DNA from: Arenimonas sp.
Lineage (GTDB): Bacteria > Pseudomonadota > Alphaproteobacteria > Rhizobiales > Rhizobiaceae
DNA length: 64,000 nt
Assembly: GCA_019459145.1 (NCBI GenBank)
Contig: JAIBEK010000020.1
Span: 186,001 to 250,000, forward strand
Reading direction: 5' to 3'
Of the stretch, positions 38,132-47,347 are shown one piece after another. Each line of letters begins with the position of its first letter. Position 1 is the first letter of the stretch. A model generated the notes under the pieces. That model did not search any database. It was given only the letters and a program-made list of their open reading frames with translations, and had not been told where the DNA came from. Position numbers and translations under genes: made by a program.

Positions 38132-38536
38132 ATGCTTGGACGCGTCAACCACGTCGCCATCGCCGTTCCGGATCTCGTTGCCGCGACGGCATCCTATCGC
38201 GACACGCTGGGCGCCCATGTTTCGCAGGCACAGGCTCTGCCGGAACACGGCGTGACGGTTGTCTTCGTCGAACTGCCCAACACCAAGATCGAACTGCTCG
38301 AGCCGCTCGGCGCCGATTCGCCGATCGCCGCCTTCCTTGCCAAGAACCCGGCCGGCGGCATGCATCACATCTGCTACGAGGTCGAGGACATCCTCGCCGC
38401 CCGCGACCAACTGGCCAGCGGCGGTGCGCGGGTGCTAGGCTCCGGCGAGCCGAAGATCGGCGCCCACGGCAAGCCGGTGCTGTTTCTGCATCCGAAGGAC
38501 TTCTACGGCACGCTGATCGAACTCGAGCAGGTCTGA
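38132..38536 (+). CDS. mce: methylmalonyl-CoA epimerase
   Basis: The 134-residue protein is a vicinal-oxygen-chelate fold enzyme. It starts MLGRVNHVAIAVPDLVAAT, has KIELLEPLG with a metal-binding glutamate, and GGMHHICYEVED with the second histidine, ending FYGTLIELEQV. It interconverts (R)- and (S)-methylmalonyl-CoA in propionyl-CoA use. GAGGGA lies seven bases before the ATG at 38132. The close link to rnj, DUF1467 and proS is a common alphaproteobacterial order. Confidence 0.93.
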   Translation: MLGRVNHVAIAVPDLVAATASYRDTLGAHVSQAQALPEHGVTVVFVELPNTKIELLEPLGADSPIAAFLAKNPAGGMHHICYEVEDILAARDQLASGGARVLGSGEPKIGAHGKPVLFLHPKDFYGTLIELEQV

Positions 38537-38630
38537 GCGCCCGTCAGCGATTTGCGCCGAACGGCCGGCCAGCCTATAAGACGGTCGAACGCGGCGCCTG
38601 TCAGCGTCGGCCAGCCGAAGGATCCAGACC

Positions 38631-38900
38631 TTGTCCATTCTGTCTTTTTTCGCGATCTATTTCGTCATCTGGTGGATTACGCTGTTTGCCGTCCTGCCGA
38701 TCGGCATGAAGACGCAAGCCGAGGCCAACGAGGTCGTTCCGGGCAGCATCGAGAGCGCTCCGGCACGTTTTCGTGGCGGCAAGGTGGTGGCGATCACCAC
38801 GATCGTCTCGGCCGTCATCTATGGCGGCTGGTATCTCGCGACGGCCTATTTCGGCGTGGGCCTCGACAGCTTGCCGAATGTCCTTCCGAAGTTCGATTGA
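38631..38900 (+). CDS. DUF1467 family small membrane protein
   Basis: This 89-residue protein has two transmembrane helices (residues ~3-25 and ~52-73) joined by a cytoplasmic or periplasmic loop with PIGMKTQAEANEVVPGSIES, the DUF1467 signature. It starts at a TTG with GAAGGA eight bases upstream; there is no in-frame ATG before residue 26. It is found between mce and proS in many alphaproteobacteria. Function is unknown. Confidence 0.88.
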   Translation: MSILSFFAIYFVIWWITLFAVLPIGMKTQAEANEVVPGSIESAPARFRGGKVVAITTIVSAVIYGGWYLATAYFGVGLDSLPNVLPKFD

Positions 38901-39049
38901 CGGCCCGGTCGCTCAGTAGCGCACCCCAGGGCGCGCAAACCCGCGACGACTGATTCAAATCCTCAGAAGCGCCGCGTAAGCCATTGTCGTTGCAAACGAA
39001 AGTGCGGCCGCACAACCGGCCGCCGGATGTTGCAAGATCTCTGAAGGGC

Positions 39050-39078
39050 AAAAAAAAACAAGGTCCGAAGACCTTGTT
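39050..39078 (-). terminator. minus-strand intrinsic terminator with UUCG loop
   Basis: Read on the minus strand, AACAAGGTC-TTCG-GACCTTGTT has a nine-base-pair stem capped by the very stable C(UUCG)G tetraloop and runs into nine or more T. On the plus strand the loop is CGAA and no T-run follows. It therefore ends a leftward transcript coming from the proS upstream region. Confidence 0.85.
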
Positions 39079-39300
39079 CAATTATCGCGTGATCCTTCAC
39101 CATTTAAGGGGCTGCGAACGAGCGCGCCTAAGATCTGATCCTCCCAAGACTTGACCGCGAATTTGGCAAGAATTTGAACTCCCTGCCTGTTTTGTGGGCT
39201 GAAACTAGCCCAACTTGTGCGCTTTGTCACCCCATTTTTTGCATAATTGCTACAGTCTCGAGAAAAAATCGATGCGGTCGGAAATGTCGCAAGGGAAGTC
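39050..39300 (-). ncRNA. possible leftward small RNA upstream of proS
   Basis: The strong minus-strand terminator at 39050-39078 has no minus-strand gene upstream of it; proS reads the other way. The 220 bases before it contain a stem GGGCT/AGCCC near 39200-39217 and are AT-richer than nearby genes. The 5' end is not defined by a clear promoter, so the right boundary is a guess. A short peptide from a GTG near 39230 is an alternative reading. Confidence 0.3.
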
Positions 39301-39498
39301 TTGAAACTGTGCATTCGGCGACCGTTGCATCCAGTCGGTGTGCCGTCCGGCATACGGTGCAACAGGTCTGTGGGGTGACCGCGCGGCCATCTTCAGGCGG
39401 GTTTTCTTGTGCGAGGGAAACCGCTATGAACGCTTCGAGAACACCGTCGTCATGGCTGATTCCGCTTCTCGTGGAATCCGAAACTGTTGGAACCTGTT

Positions 39499-40821
39499 AT
39501 GCGTCTTTCGCGCTATTTCCTGCCGATCCTCAAGGAAAACCCCAAGGAAGCGGAGATCGTTTCCCACCGCTTGATGCTGCGCGCCGGCATGATCCGCCAG
39601 CAGAGCCAGGGGATCTATTCCTGGCTGCCGCTCGGCAAGCGCGTGCTCGACAAGGTCAACGGCATCATTCGCCAGGAGCAGAACCGCGCCGGCGCCATCG
39701 AGCTTCTGATGCCGACGCTGCAGTCGGCTGAACTCTGGCAGGAAAGCGGCCGTTATGAGGACTACGGCAAGGAGATGCTGCGCATCATGGATCGCCAGGA
39801 GCGGCCGATGCTATACGGTCCGACCAACGAGGAAATGGTCACCGATATCTTCCGGACCTACGTCAAGTCGTACAAGAGCCTGCCGCTCAATCTCTACCAC
39901 ATCCAGCTGAAGTTCCGCGACGAGATCCGGCCGCGTTTCGGCACCATGCGCTCGCGCGAATTCCTCATGAAGGATGCCTATTCCTTCGACCTGACCCAGG
40001 ACGATGCGATCCACTCCTACAACAAGATGTTCGCCGCCTATCTGCGCACCTTCGCGCGTCTCGGCCTCAGGGCAATCCCGATGCGTGCCGATACCGGACC
40101 GATCGGCGGTAATCACAGCCATGAGTTCATCATTCTCGCCGAAACCGGCGAGTCGGAAGTCTTCAGCCACAAGAGCTTCGTCGATTTCGACATCCCGGCC
40201 GAAGACACCGATTTCGATGATGTCGCCGGTCTGCAGGCGATCTTCGACAAGTGGACCTCGGTCTATGCGGCAACCTCGGAAATGCATGACGAGACTGCCT
40301 TCGCCGCCATTCCGGAAACGGATCGCCTGTCGGCCCGCGGCATCGAGGTCGGCCATATCTTCTATTTCGGTACGAAATATTCCGAGCCGATGGGCGCCAA
40401 GGTGCAAGGGCCGGACGGCAAGGAGCACCTTGTCCACATGGGTTCCTACGGCATCGGCCCGACCCGCCTTGTTCCCGCCATCATCGAAGCCTCGCATGAC
40501 GAGAACGGCATCATCTGGCCGGATTCGGTTGCGCCGTTCGATTGTGTCGTGATCAACATGAAGGTCGGTGACGAGGCCTGCGATGCCGCCTGCGAGCGGC
40601 TCTATGCAGCGCTTTCCAAGGCCGGCAAGGACGTGCTCTACGACGACACCGACGATCGCGCCGGCACCAAGTTCGCGACCGCCGACCTGATCGGGGTTCC
40701 GGTGCAGCTCATTGCCGGGCCCCGTTCGGTCGCCAATGGCGAGATCGAGATCAAGGACCGCAAGACCGGCGCCCGCGAGACGATGACCATCGAGGCCGCC
40801 ATCAACAAGCTGGTCGGGTAA
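39499..40821 (+). CDS. proS: prolyl-tRNA synthetase, alphaproteobacterial short form
   Basis: The 440-residue protein is a class II synthetase. Motif 2 lies in [23 protein letters not shown] and motif 3 in [17 protein letters not shown]; the anticodon-binding domain occupies the last ~100 residues. The insertion editing domain seen in E. coli ProS is missing, as is normal for alphaproteobacteria, where trans-editing proteins often compensate. The ATG at 39499 (MRLSRYFLP) is the family start; its ribosome site (GGAA) is weak. lolC follows after 19 bases. Confidence 0.96.
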   Translation: MRLSRYFLPILKENPKEAEIVSHRLMLRAGMIRQQSQGIYSWLPLGKRVLDKVNGIIRQEQNRAGAIELLMPTLQSAELWQESGRYEDYGKEMLRIMDRQERPMLYGPTNEEMVTDIFRTYVKSYKSLPLNLYHIQLKFRDEIRPRFGTMRSREFLMKDAYSFDLTQDDAIHSYNKMFAAYLRTFARLGLRAIPMRADTGPIGGNHSHEFIILAETGESEVFSHKSFVDFDIPAEDTDFDDVAGLQAIFDKWTSVYAATSEMHDETAFAAIPETDRLSARGIEVGHIFYFGTKYSEPMGAKVQGPDGKEHLVHMGSYGIGPTRLVPAIIEASHDENGIIWPDSVAPFDCVVINMKVGDEACDAACERLYAALSKAGKDVLYDDTDDRAGTKFATADLIGVPVQLIAGPRSVANGEIEIKDRKTGARETMTIEAAINKLVG

Positions 40822-40840
40822 GACCAAGCGAGGAGACGAA

Positions 40841-42148
40841 ATGACGAGTGCAGCCTCCGCCAAAGAGACCGCCGCTCCGGACCGGGATAAGGCCGCGCGG
40901 CCTTTCTCCGGTTTCGAGCGCATGGTGGCATGGCGCTATCTGCGCGCCCGGCGCAAGGAGGCCTTCATCTCGGTGATTGCCGGCTTCTCCTTCGTCGGCA
41001 TCATGCTGGGCGTCGCGACCCTGATCATCGTCATGGCGGTGATGAACGGGTTTCGCACCGAGCTCATTTCCCGCATCCTCGGCATCAACGGCCACATGAT
41101 CGTCCAGCCGGTCGACGGCCCGCTTGAGAATTACGCCGAACTGGCGACGAAGTTTTCCGCCGTTCCGGGCGTGACCATGGCACTGCCGCTGGTCGAAGGC
41201 CAGACGCTCGCCTCCGGTCGCGCCGGGGCCGGGACCGGCGCCCTGGTGCGCGGCATCCGCTCCGAGGACATTACCAAGCTCACCACCGTCTCCTCCAATA
41301 TCCGTGCCGGCGACCTGGTCGGCTTTGCTGCGGGGCAGGGCGTGCTGGTCGGCTCGCGCATGGCGGCGGACCTCGGCATCACGGCCGGCGACACGATCAC
41401 GCTCGTTTCGCCGGAGGGCGACGTCACGCCGCTCGGGGTCAATCCCCGGGTCAAGGCCTATCCGGTCTCGGGCGTGTTCGAGATCGGCATGTCGGAATAC
41501 GACGCCTCGATCATCTACATGCCGCTGGAGGAGTCGCAACTCTATTTCAACGCCGAAGGCCTGGTCCAGTCGATCGAGCTTTTCGTCTCCGATCCCGACG
41601 CGGTCGACGAACTGCGACCGAAGATCGAGGAGGCCGCCGGCCGGCAGATATTCATCACCGACTGGCGCCAGCGCAACCAGACCTTCTTCTCCGCCCTGCA
41701 GGTGGAGCGCAACGTGATGTTCATGATCCTCACCCTGATCGTGCTGGTCGCCGCCCTCAACATCATCTCGGGTCTGATCATGCTGGTGAAGGACAAGTCG
41801 AGCGACATCGCCATCCTGCGCACCATGGGGGCGAGCGCCAATGCCATCATGCGGATCTTCTTCATGACCGGGGCAGCGATCGGCGCGACCGGCACCTTTG
41901 CCGGCGTCGTGCTCGGCGTGGTCGTCTGTCTCAACATCGAGTCTATCCGCGGTTTCTTCTCCTGGGTCTCGGGCACGGTCCTGTTCGATCCGGAACTTTA
42001 TTTCCTCAGCAAGCTGCCTGCCGACATGAATGTTGGCGAGACGGTGTCCGTCGTCGTCATGGCGCTCAGCCTGTCCTTCCTGGCGACGATCTTCCCGGCC
42101 TGGCGCGCCTCGCGCCTCGATCCGGTCCAGGCCCTGCGCTACGAATAA
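40841..42148 (+). CDS. lolC: lipoprotein-releasing ABC transporter permease
   Basis: The 435-residue protein has one transmembrane helix near the start, a large periplasmic domain of about 200 residues and three C-terminal helices, the layout of LolC/LolE (MacB/FtsX superfamily). ERMVAWRYLRARRKEAFISV at the N-terminus and KDKSSDIAILRTMGAS before the later helices are characteristic. Alphaproteobacteria usually have a single permease that dimerises with LolD to release lipoproteins from the inner membrane to LolA. AGGAG lies five bases before the ATG. Confidence 0.94.
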   Translation: MTSAASAKETAAPDRDKAARPFSGFERMVAWRYLRARRKEAFISVIAGFSFVGIMLGVATLIIVMAVMNGFRTELISRILGINGHMIVQPVDGPLENYAELATKFSAVPGVTMALPLVEGQTLASGRAGAGTGALVRGIRSEDITKLTTVSSNIRAGDLVGFAAGQGVLVGSRMAADLGITAGDTITLVSPEGDVTPLGVNPRVKAYPVSGVFEIGMSEYDASIIYMPLEESQLYFNAEGLVQSIELFVSDPDAVDELRPKIEEAAGRQIFITDWRQRNQTFFSALQVERNVMFMILTLIVLVAALNIISGLIMLVKDKSSDIAILRTMGASANAIMRIFFMTGAAIGATGTFAGVVLGVVVCLNIESIRGFFSWVSGTVLFDPELYFLSKLPADMNVGETVSVVVMALSLSFLATIFPAWRASRLDPVQALRYE

Positions 42149-42160
42149 GGATACCGCTTC

Positions 42161-42850
42161 ATGCCTTCTGATACCGTCCTTTCGCTCTCGGGCATCGACC
42201 GCCATTATGGGCAGGGTGAGACCATACTCAGCATCCTCAAGGGTGCCGACTTCAGCCTCAGGAGCGGCGAGACCGTTGCCCTGGTCGCCCCATCCGGTAC
42301 CGGCAAGTCGACGCTCCTGCATGTCGCCGGGCTGCTCGAGCATCCCGATGCCGGCGAAGTGACGCTGGGTGGCATCGCCTGTGAGGATCTGTCGGATGAA
42401 CGCCGCACCGCGATGCGCCGCCATTCGGTCGGCTTCGTCTACCAGTTCCATCACCTGCTGCCGGAATTTTCCGCACTGGAAAACATCATGATGCCGCAGC
42501 TGATCGCCGGCCTTTCGCGCGAGGAGGCCCGCGAGCGCGCCTCGCAACTGCTCGACTACATGCGGATCGGCCATCGCGGCGAGCACCGACCGGCGGAATT
42601 GTCGGGCGGCGAGCAGCAGCGCGTCGCGATCGCCCGGGCCGTGGCCAATGCGCCGCTCGTCCTGCTCGCCGACGAGCCGACCGGCAATCTCGATCCCGAG
42701 ACGGCGTCCTATGTGTTCTCCGCGCTCGAGGCGCTGGTGCGTCAATCCGGGCTCGCCGCCCTGATCGCCACCCACAATCACGAACTGGCGCGGCGCATGG
42801 ATCGCTGCGTGACTCTGGTCGACGGAAAGGTCGTCGACTTCGTCGCCTAG
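42161..42850 (+). CDS. lolD: lipoprotein-releasing ABC transporter ATP-binding protein
   Basis: The 229-residue ATPase has Walker [10 protein letters not shown], signature [14 protein letters not shown], Walker [13 protein letters not shown] and a switch histidine in [10 protein letters not shown]. It energises the LolC permease encoded 12 bases upstream. It ends 23 bases before the stop of the convergent secreted unknown. Confidence 0.96.
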   Translation: MPSDTVLSLSGIDRHYGQGETILSILKGADFSLRSGETVALVAPSGTGKSTLLHVAGLLEHPDAGEVTLGGIACEDLSDERRTAMRRHSVGFVYQFHHLLPEFSALENIMMPQLIAGLSREEARERASQLLDYMRIGHRGEHRPAELSGGEQQRVAIARAVANAPLVLLADEPTGNLDPETASYVFSALEALVRQSGLAALIATHNHELARRMDRCVTLVDGKVVDFVA

Positions 42851-42873
42851 AGGGATGGCGACGCGGGTCTATC

Positions 42874-43470
42874 TTAGTCCATCCCGCAAGCCTTGCTGCC
42901 GATCTCGTCGGCCCAGTCCTCGATCGACACTGTTCTGGGGTCCACGCTGTGCGCGGTTTCGTCGCTCTTGAGCTTTCCCGTCATCACATTGTAGTCGCAG
43001 ACGCCGCCGGCATCGGGATCGAGCGTGTCTCGGTAGGCGTAGGTGTAGCCGGCGACGATGAACCGGCCCTCACGATAGGCGATCGTCAGGGTCTTTTCCC
43101 AGCGGTTGCGGCCGATGCTGGAATTTTGCGACATCACGGCGATGGAGCCGTTGGGACGCGCCACGATCGCCGGTTCCTGGCCATAGAAGCCGTCCAGTCT
43201 GGTATTGCCCCAGATCTTGTCGGGCGCTGCGGCCACGAGTTTCAGCAGCGGACGATCGTTCTCGGTGACATAGAGATAAATGCCGATATCCTCGTCCTCG
43301 CTGCCGGGGGCGACAAGGAGGGCCAGATCCGTCGCTCCATCGTTGTTCCAGTCGCCGGCCGTGCCGGAGACGATGCGCTCGGCCGGAAAGGTCTGGGCGA
43401 GGGTGCCTTTGGCCGGCAGCATCCCGACCAGCATTCCCACCAGCATTCTGGCCGCTAACAATCTGATCAT
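42874..43470 (-). CDS. secreted protein with FG-GAP-like motif
   Basis: From the ATG at 43470 the protein is 198 residues with a signal peptide (MIRLLAARMLVGMLVGM, cleavage near LAQ). The segment GDWNNDGATDLALLVAPG resembles an FG-GAP/VCBS calcium-binding loop, usually found in beta-propellers, but only one copy is clear. Two cysteines near the C-terminus (VCDYN and KACGMD) may pair. GGGGGA lies about nine bases before the chosen start; an ATG at 43485 abuts that site. It is divergent from the 28-residue peptide gene. No named family or function is recognised. Confidence 0.7.
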   Translation of the reverse strand: MIRLLAARMLVGMLVGMLPAKGTLAQTFPAERIVSGTAGDWNNDGATDLALLVAPGSEDEDIGIYLYVTENDRPLLKLVAAAPDKIWGNTRLDGFYGQEPAIVARPNGSIAVMSQNSSIGRNRWEKTLTIAYREGRFIVAGYTYAYRDTLDPDAGGVCDYNVMTGKLKSDETAHSVDPRTVSIEDWADEIGSKACGMD

Positions 43471-43553
43471 CACCCATTCCCCCAAAGTTCAGCCCGCGCA
43501 GTCTGTCGGACTTTGCCTGCCGAGTCACGCTCGACAAGGCGTCGTAGAGGGTG

Positions 43554-43582
43554 TTGACAACGAAACAAAAGAAGAACATTAT
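43554..43582 (+). promoter_or_regulatory. strong sigma-70 promoter candidate for the 28-residue peptide
   Basis: A perfect TTGACA (43554-43559) is followed by exactly 17 bases and CATTAT (43577-43582), giving a start near 43589, about 20 bases before the ATG at 43610. The surrounding sequence is A-rich. It is one of the two perfect -35 hexamers with 17-base spacing found in the window. Confidence 0.6.
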
Positions 43583-43609
43583 AGAAACATAACGAGTAAA
43601 GAGAGAGCC

Positions 43610-43696
43610 ATGACCGATATTCTTCGTGACGTTGCCGCATTCGCCTCGATTTCCATGTTCGTCGCCAGCCTCTCGGTGATCATGCTGGCGCTCTGA
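43610..43696 (+). CDS. 28-residue single-helix membrane peptide
   Basis: The frame encodes MTDILRDVAAFASISMFVAS followed by LSVIMLAL. A short charged head (D3, R6, D7) precedes about twenty hydrophobic residues, which would span the membrane once. AAAGAGAGAG precedes the ATG, and a near-ideal promoter lies 28-56 bases upstream. It lies 138 bases before dnaE on the same strand. It is too short for similarity judgement here, but promoter, ribosome site and composition argue that it is translated. No function can be named. Confidence 0.6.
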   Translation: MTDILRDVAAFASISMFVASLSVIMLAL

Positions 43697-43834
43697 TTTT
43701 AGCCCCCCCCCCGATGGACCCGGCGCCCGGTAAATCTGTAGAGATCCCGAGCTCGGTCCAAACTGTTCTGGACTTCCCCTCCCGCACGGCGGAAAATCAC
43801 GCCTGATTCAACTGCGTGACGAGGGTCGAGTTCG

Positions 43835-46800
43835 ATGGCTGACAGGGTAGCGGGCGGGAATGGAACGGAACCGCTTGGCGCGGGGCCAGGTTTTGTCCAT
43901 TTGCGCGTGCATTCGGCCTATTCGCTGCTCGAAGGGGCGCTGCCGCTCAAGAAGATTCTCGGCAAGGCCGTTGCCGACGATCAGCCGGCGATTGCCATTA
44001 CCGACACCAACAACCTGTTCGTCGCGCTCGAATTCTCGCAAAAGGCGCTCGGTGACGGGCTTCAGCCGATTATCGGCTGCCAGTTGTCGATCGACATGGA
44101 GGATGGCAGCAGTGAAAAGCGCGCCGGCCAGTCCGGGGTGAGCGCCTATCCGGCGATCGTGCTTTTGGCGGCGGATGCCGCCGGTTACGAGCGTCTCGTC
44201 GATCTGGTCAGCCGCGCCTATCTCGGCGGGGATTCGAGCCAGGCGGTCCATATTGCCATGTCCTGGCTGGAGGAACTCGGAACCGACGGATTGGTCGCAC
44301 TGACCGGAGCGTCGAAAGGTCCGGTCGATGTGGCGCTCAAGGAGGGCCACCGCGCCCAGGCCGAGGCGCGTTTGGGCGCACTGAAACGGCTGTTCGGTGA
44401 CCGTCTCTATGTCGAGTTGCAGCGACATGGCGAATATGATCGCGGCCATGAGCGGCGCATGGTGCAATTGGCCTATGAGCACGACGTGCCGCTGGTGGCG
44501 ACCAATGAAGCCTTCTTTCCGTCGCGTGACGATTACGAGGCGCACGATGCCCTGATGGCCGTCGCGCATAATGCGATCGTCTCGGATGACAGCCGGTTCC
44601 GCCTGACGCCGGATCATTATCTAAAGAGCCGCAAGGAAATGCAGGCGCTGTTTGCCGATTTGCCCGAGGCGCTGGCCAATACGGTCGAGATCGCCCGCCG
44701 CTGTGCCTTCGTGCTCGATACCCGCAAGCCGATCCTGCCGCGCTTCACCGGCGGCACCGACGATCCGCTGGAGGCGGAGCACGCCGAGTCGCTGGAATTG
44801 CGCCGGCAGGCGGAGGAGGGGCTGGACGGGCGGCTGGCGGCCCTCGGTATGGCGCCGGGCTACGAGGAAAAGGACTATCGCGAGAGGCTGGAATTCGAAC
44901 TCGGCGTCATCGAGCGGATGAAGTTTCCGGGCTACTTCCTGATCGTTGCCGACTTCATCAAATGGGCCAAGCAGCACGACATTCCGGTCGGGCCGGGTCG
45001 TGGTTCGGGCGCGGGCTCGCTGGTCGCCTATGCGCTGACCATCACCGACGTCGACCCGCTGCGTTTCTCGCTGCTGTTCGAGCGCTTCCTCAATCCCGAA
45101 CGCGTGTCGATGCCCGACTTCGACATCGACTTCTGCCAGGATCGCCGCGAAGAAGTCATCCGCTACGTGCAGCAGAAATATGGCCGCGAGCAGGTGGCAC
45201 AGATCATCACCTTCGGATCGCTCCAGGCCCGCGCGGCCTTGCGCGACGTCGGCCGCGTGCTGGAAATGTCCTATGGCCAGGTCGACAAGATCTGCAAGCT
45301 GGTGCCGAACAATCCCGCCAATCCGACCCCGTTGTCGAAGGCGATCGAGGAGGAGCCGAAGCTGCGCGAGGCGGCCGAGGAGGAGCCCGTGGTGGCGCGT
45401 CTGCTCGACATCGCCCAGAAGATCGAGGGGCTTTACCGCCATGCCTCGACCCATGCCGCCGGCATCGTCATCGGCGACCGTCCGCTGTCCAAGCTCGTGC
45501 CGATGTATCGCGATCCGCGCTCCGACATGCCGGTCACCCAGTTCAACATGAAATGGGTCGAGCAGGCCGGCCTCGTCAAGTTCGACTTCCTCGGCCTGAA
45601 GACCCTGACCGTCTTGAAGACGGCGGTCGATTTCGTCCACGAGCAGCGCGGAGTGAAGGTCGATCTTGCCGCAATCCCGCTGGACGACAAGCCGACCTAT
45701 GAAATGCTGTCGCGCGGCGAGACGGTCGGCGTCTTCCAGGTGGAAAGCGCCGGCATGCGCAAGGCGCTGATCGGCATGCGGCCCGACTGCATCGAGGATA
45801 TCATCGCGCTGGTCGCGCTCTATCGTCCTGGCCCGATGGAGAATATCCCGGTCTACAATGCCCGAAAGCACGGCGAGGAGGAGATCGCCTCCATCCATCC
45901 GCAGATCGACTACCTGCTGAAGGAAACCCAAGGGGTTATCGTCTACCAGGAACAGGTCATGCAGATCGCCCAGGTTCTGTCGGGCTATTCGCTCGGCGAA
46001 GCCGACCTTCTGCGCCGTGCCATGGGCAAGAAAATCAAGGCGGAGATGGACCAGCAGAGCGCCCGCTTCGTCGATGGCGCGATGAAGAACGGCGTGTCCA
46101 AGCCGCAGGCGGAGAACATCTTCGAACTCTTGGCCAAGTTCGCCAATTACGGCTTCAACAAGTCGCATGCGGCGGCCTACGCCATCGTTTCCTACCAGAC
46201 CGCCTACATGAAGGCGCATTTCCCCACCGAGTTCCTCGCCGCCTCGATGACGCTCGACATGGCGAATACGGAAAAGCTCAACGACTTCCGCCAGGATGCC
46301 GGCCGGCTCGGCATCGAGATCGTGCCACCCTCGGTGCAGACATCGTTCCGCCATTTCCAGGCCGGTCCGAACCGCATCTTCTATGCGCTCGCCGCTCTGA
46401 AGGGCGTCGGCGATTCGGCGGTCGAACACATCGTTTCCGTGCGTGGTGATAAGCCTTTCGAATCGATCGAGGATTTCTGCCTGCGCATCGATCCGAAGCA
46501 GGTCAACCGCCGCGTCTTCGAAAGCCTGATCTGCGCCGGCGCCTTCGATTGTTTCGGCCGCGATCGGGCCGAATTGGTGGGGGGCCTCGATCGCATCCTG
46601 GGCTATGCCCAGCGCGCCCAGGAAAACGCGGTCAGCGGCCAGTCCGACATGTTCGGCTCCGGCGCGGCAAGCGGACCGGAGCGCATTTCCTTCCCCGACT
46701 TTTCGGCCTGGCTGCCGTCGGAAAAGCTGATGCGCGAATTCCAGGTGCTCGGCTTCTACCTGACGGCGCACCCGCTCGATTCCTATCGGTCGCTGCTCGA

Positions 46801-47335
46801 CAAGCTGCGCGTTCAGAATTTCGCCGATTTTTCCCAGTCGGTTCGTCAGGGCGCGACCGCCGGAAGGCTGGCCGGCACCGTGATCGCCAGACAGGAACGC
46901 AAGACCCGCACCGGCAACAAGATGGGTATCGTCACCTTCTCCGACGCGTCGGGACAATATGAAGCGGTGCTGTTCTCGGAAGGGTTGAACCAGTATCGCG
47001 ACCTGCTCGAATCCGGCAAGTCGCTGGTCATCACGGTGGCGGCGGAAGAGCGACCGGAAGGCATCGGGCTGCGCATCCAGACGGCCCAGTCGCTGGAGGA
47101 GAAATCGGTCCAGATGCAGAAGGCGTTGCGGGTCTATGTGCGCGATTCCGGCCCGCTGAAGACGGTCGCCGCCCATCTCAACACCCGCGGCGACGGCCTG
47201 GTGTCCTTCATCGTCATCAAGGACGACGGCCAGCGCGAGATCGAGGTGGAACTCACCGAGAAATACCGCATCTCGCCGGAAATCGCCGCCGCCATGCGCT
47301 CCGCGCCGGGCGTGATCGACGTCGAACTGGTCTGA
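43835..47335 (+). CDS. dnaE: DNA polymerase III subunit alpha
   Basis: The 1166-residue protein is the replicative polymerase alpha subunit (DnaE1). The N-terminal PHP domain begins FVHLRVHSAYSLLEGAL. The polymerase active site includes MPDFDIDFCQDRR, with D430 and D432 as metal ligands. A helix-hairpin-helix and OB fold (TGNKMGIVTFSDASGQYEA) complete the C-terminus. Length fits DnaE1 rather than the mutagenic DnaE2 (ImuC). The ribosome site is weak (GAGGG). Upstream lie the peptide gene and a run of ten C (43703-43712). Confidence 0.97.
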   Translation: MADRVAGGNGTEPLGAGPGFVHLRVHSAYSLLEGALPLKKILGKAVADDQPAIAITDTNNLFVALEFSQKALGDGLQPIIGCQLSIDMEDGSSEKRAGQSGVSAYPAIVLLAADAAGYERLVDLVSRAYLGGDSSQAVHIAMSWLEELGTDGLVALTGASKGPVDVALKEGHRAQAEARLGALKRLFGDRLYVELQRHGEYDRGHERRMVQLAYEHDVPLVATNEAFFPSRDDYEAHDALMAVAHNAIVSDDSRFRLTPDHYLKSRKEMQALFADLPEALANTVEIARRCAFVLDTRKPILPRFTGGTDDPLEAEHAESLELRRQAEEGLDGRLAALGMAPGYEEKDYRERLEFELGVIERMKFPGYFLIVADFIKWAKQHDIPVGPGRGSGAGSLVAYALTITDVDPLRFSLLFERFLNPERVSMPDFDIDFCQDRREEVIRYVQQKYGREQVAQIITFGSLQARAALRDVGRVLEMSYGQVDKICKLVPNNPANPTPLSKAIEEEPKLREAAEEEPVVARLLDIAQKIEGLYRHASTHAAGIVIGDRPLSKLVPMYRDPRSDMPVTQFNMKWVEQAGLVKFDFLGLKTLTVLKTAVDFVHEQRGVKVDLAAIPLDDKPTYEMLSRGETVGVFQVESAGMRKALIGMRPDCIEDIIALVALYRPGPMENIPVYNARKHGEEEIASIHPQIDYLLKETQGVIVYQEQVMQIAQVLSGYSLGEADLLRRAMGKKIKAEMDQQSARFVDGAMKNGVSKPQAENIFELLAKFANYGFNKSHAAAYAIVSYQTAYMKAHFPTEFLAASMTLDMANTEKLNDFRQDAGRLGIEIVPPSVQTSFRHFQAGPNRIFYALAALKGVGDSAVEHIVSVRGDKPFESIEDFCLRIDPKQVNRRVFESLICAGAFDCFGRDRAELVGGLDRILGYAQRAQENAVSGQSDMFGSGAASGPERISFPDFSAWLPSEKLMREFQVLGFYLTAHPLDSYRSLLDKLRVQNFADFSQSVRQGATAGRLAGTVIARQERKTRTGNKMGIVTFSDASGQYEAVLFSEGLNQYRDLLESGKSLVITVAAEERPEGIGLRIQTAQSLEEKSVQMQKALRVYVRDSGPLKTVAAHLNTRGDGLVSFIVIKDDGQREIEVELTEKYRISPEIAAAMRSAPGVIDVELV

Positions 47336-47347
47336 GCCGCTGGCGCC

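Larger units (their letters stand above)
38901..39498. other. intergenic region between DUF1467 and proS
   Basis: This 598-base gap is AT-richer than its surroundings from about 39050 to 39300. It contains a strong minus-strand terminator (39050-39078) and a possible minus-strand RNA, both described separately. A 94-codon minus frame (39078-39362) lacks a good ribosome site and protein-like composition. Weak frames near 39426 on the plus strand stop before proS. Confidence 0.5.

Noticed and set aside
39078..39362. A 94-codon minus-strand frame ending at the UUCG terminator.
   Set aside because: It has no ribosome site at its ATG and its composition is not protein-like. It was kept only as context for a possible RNA.
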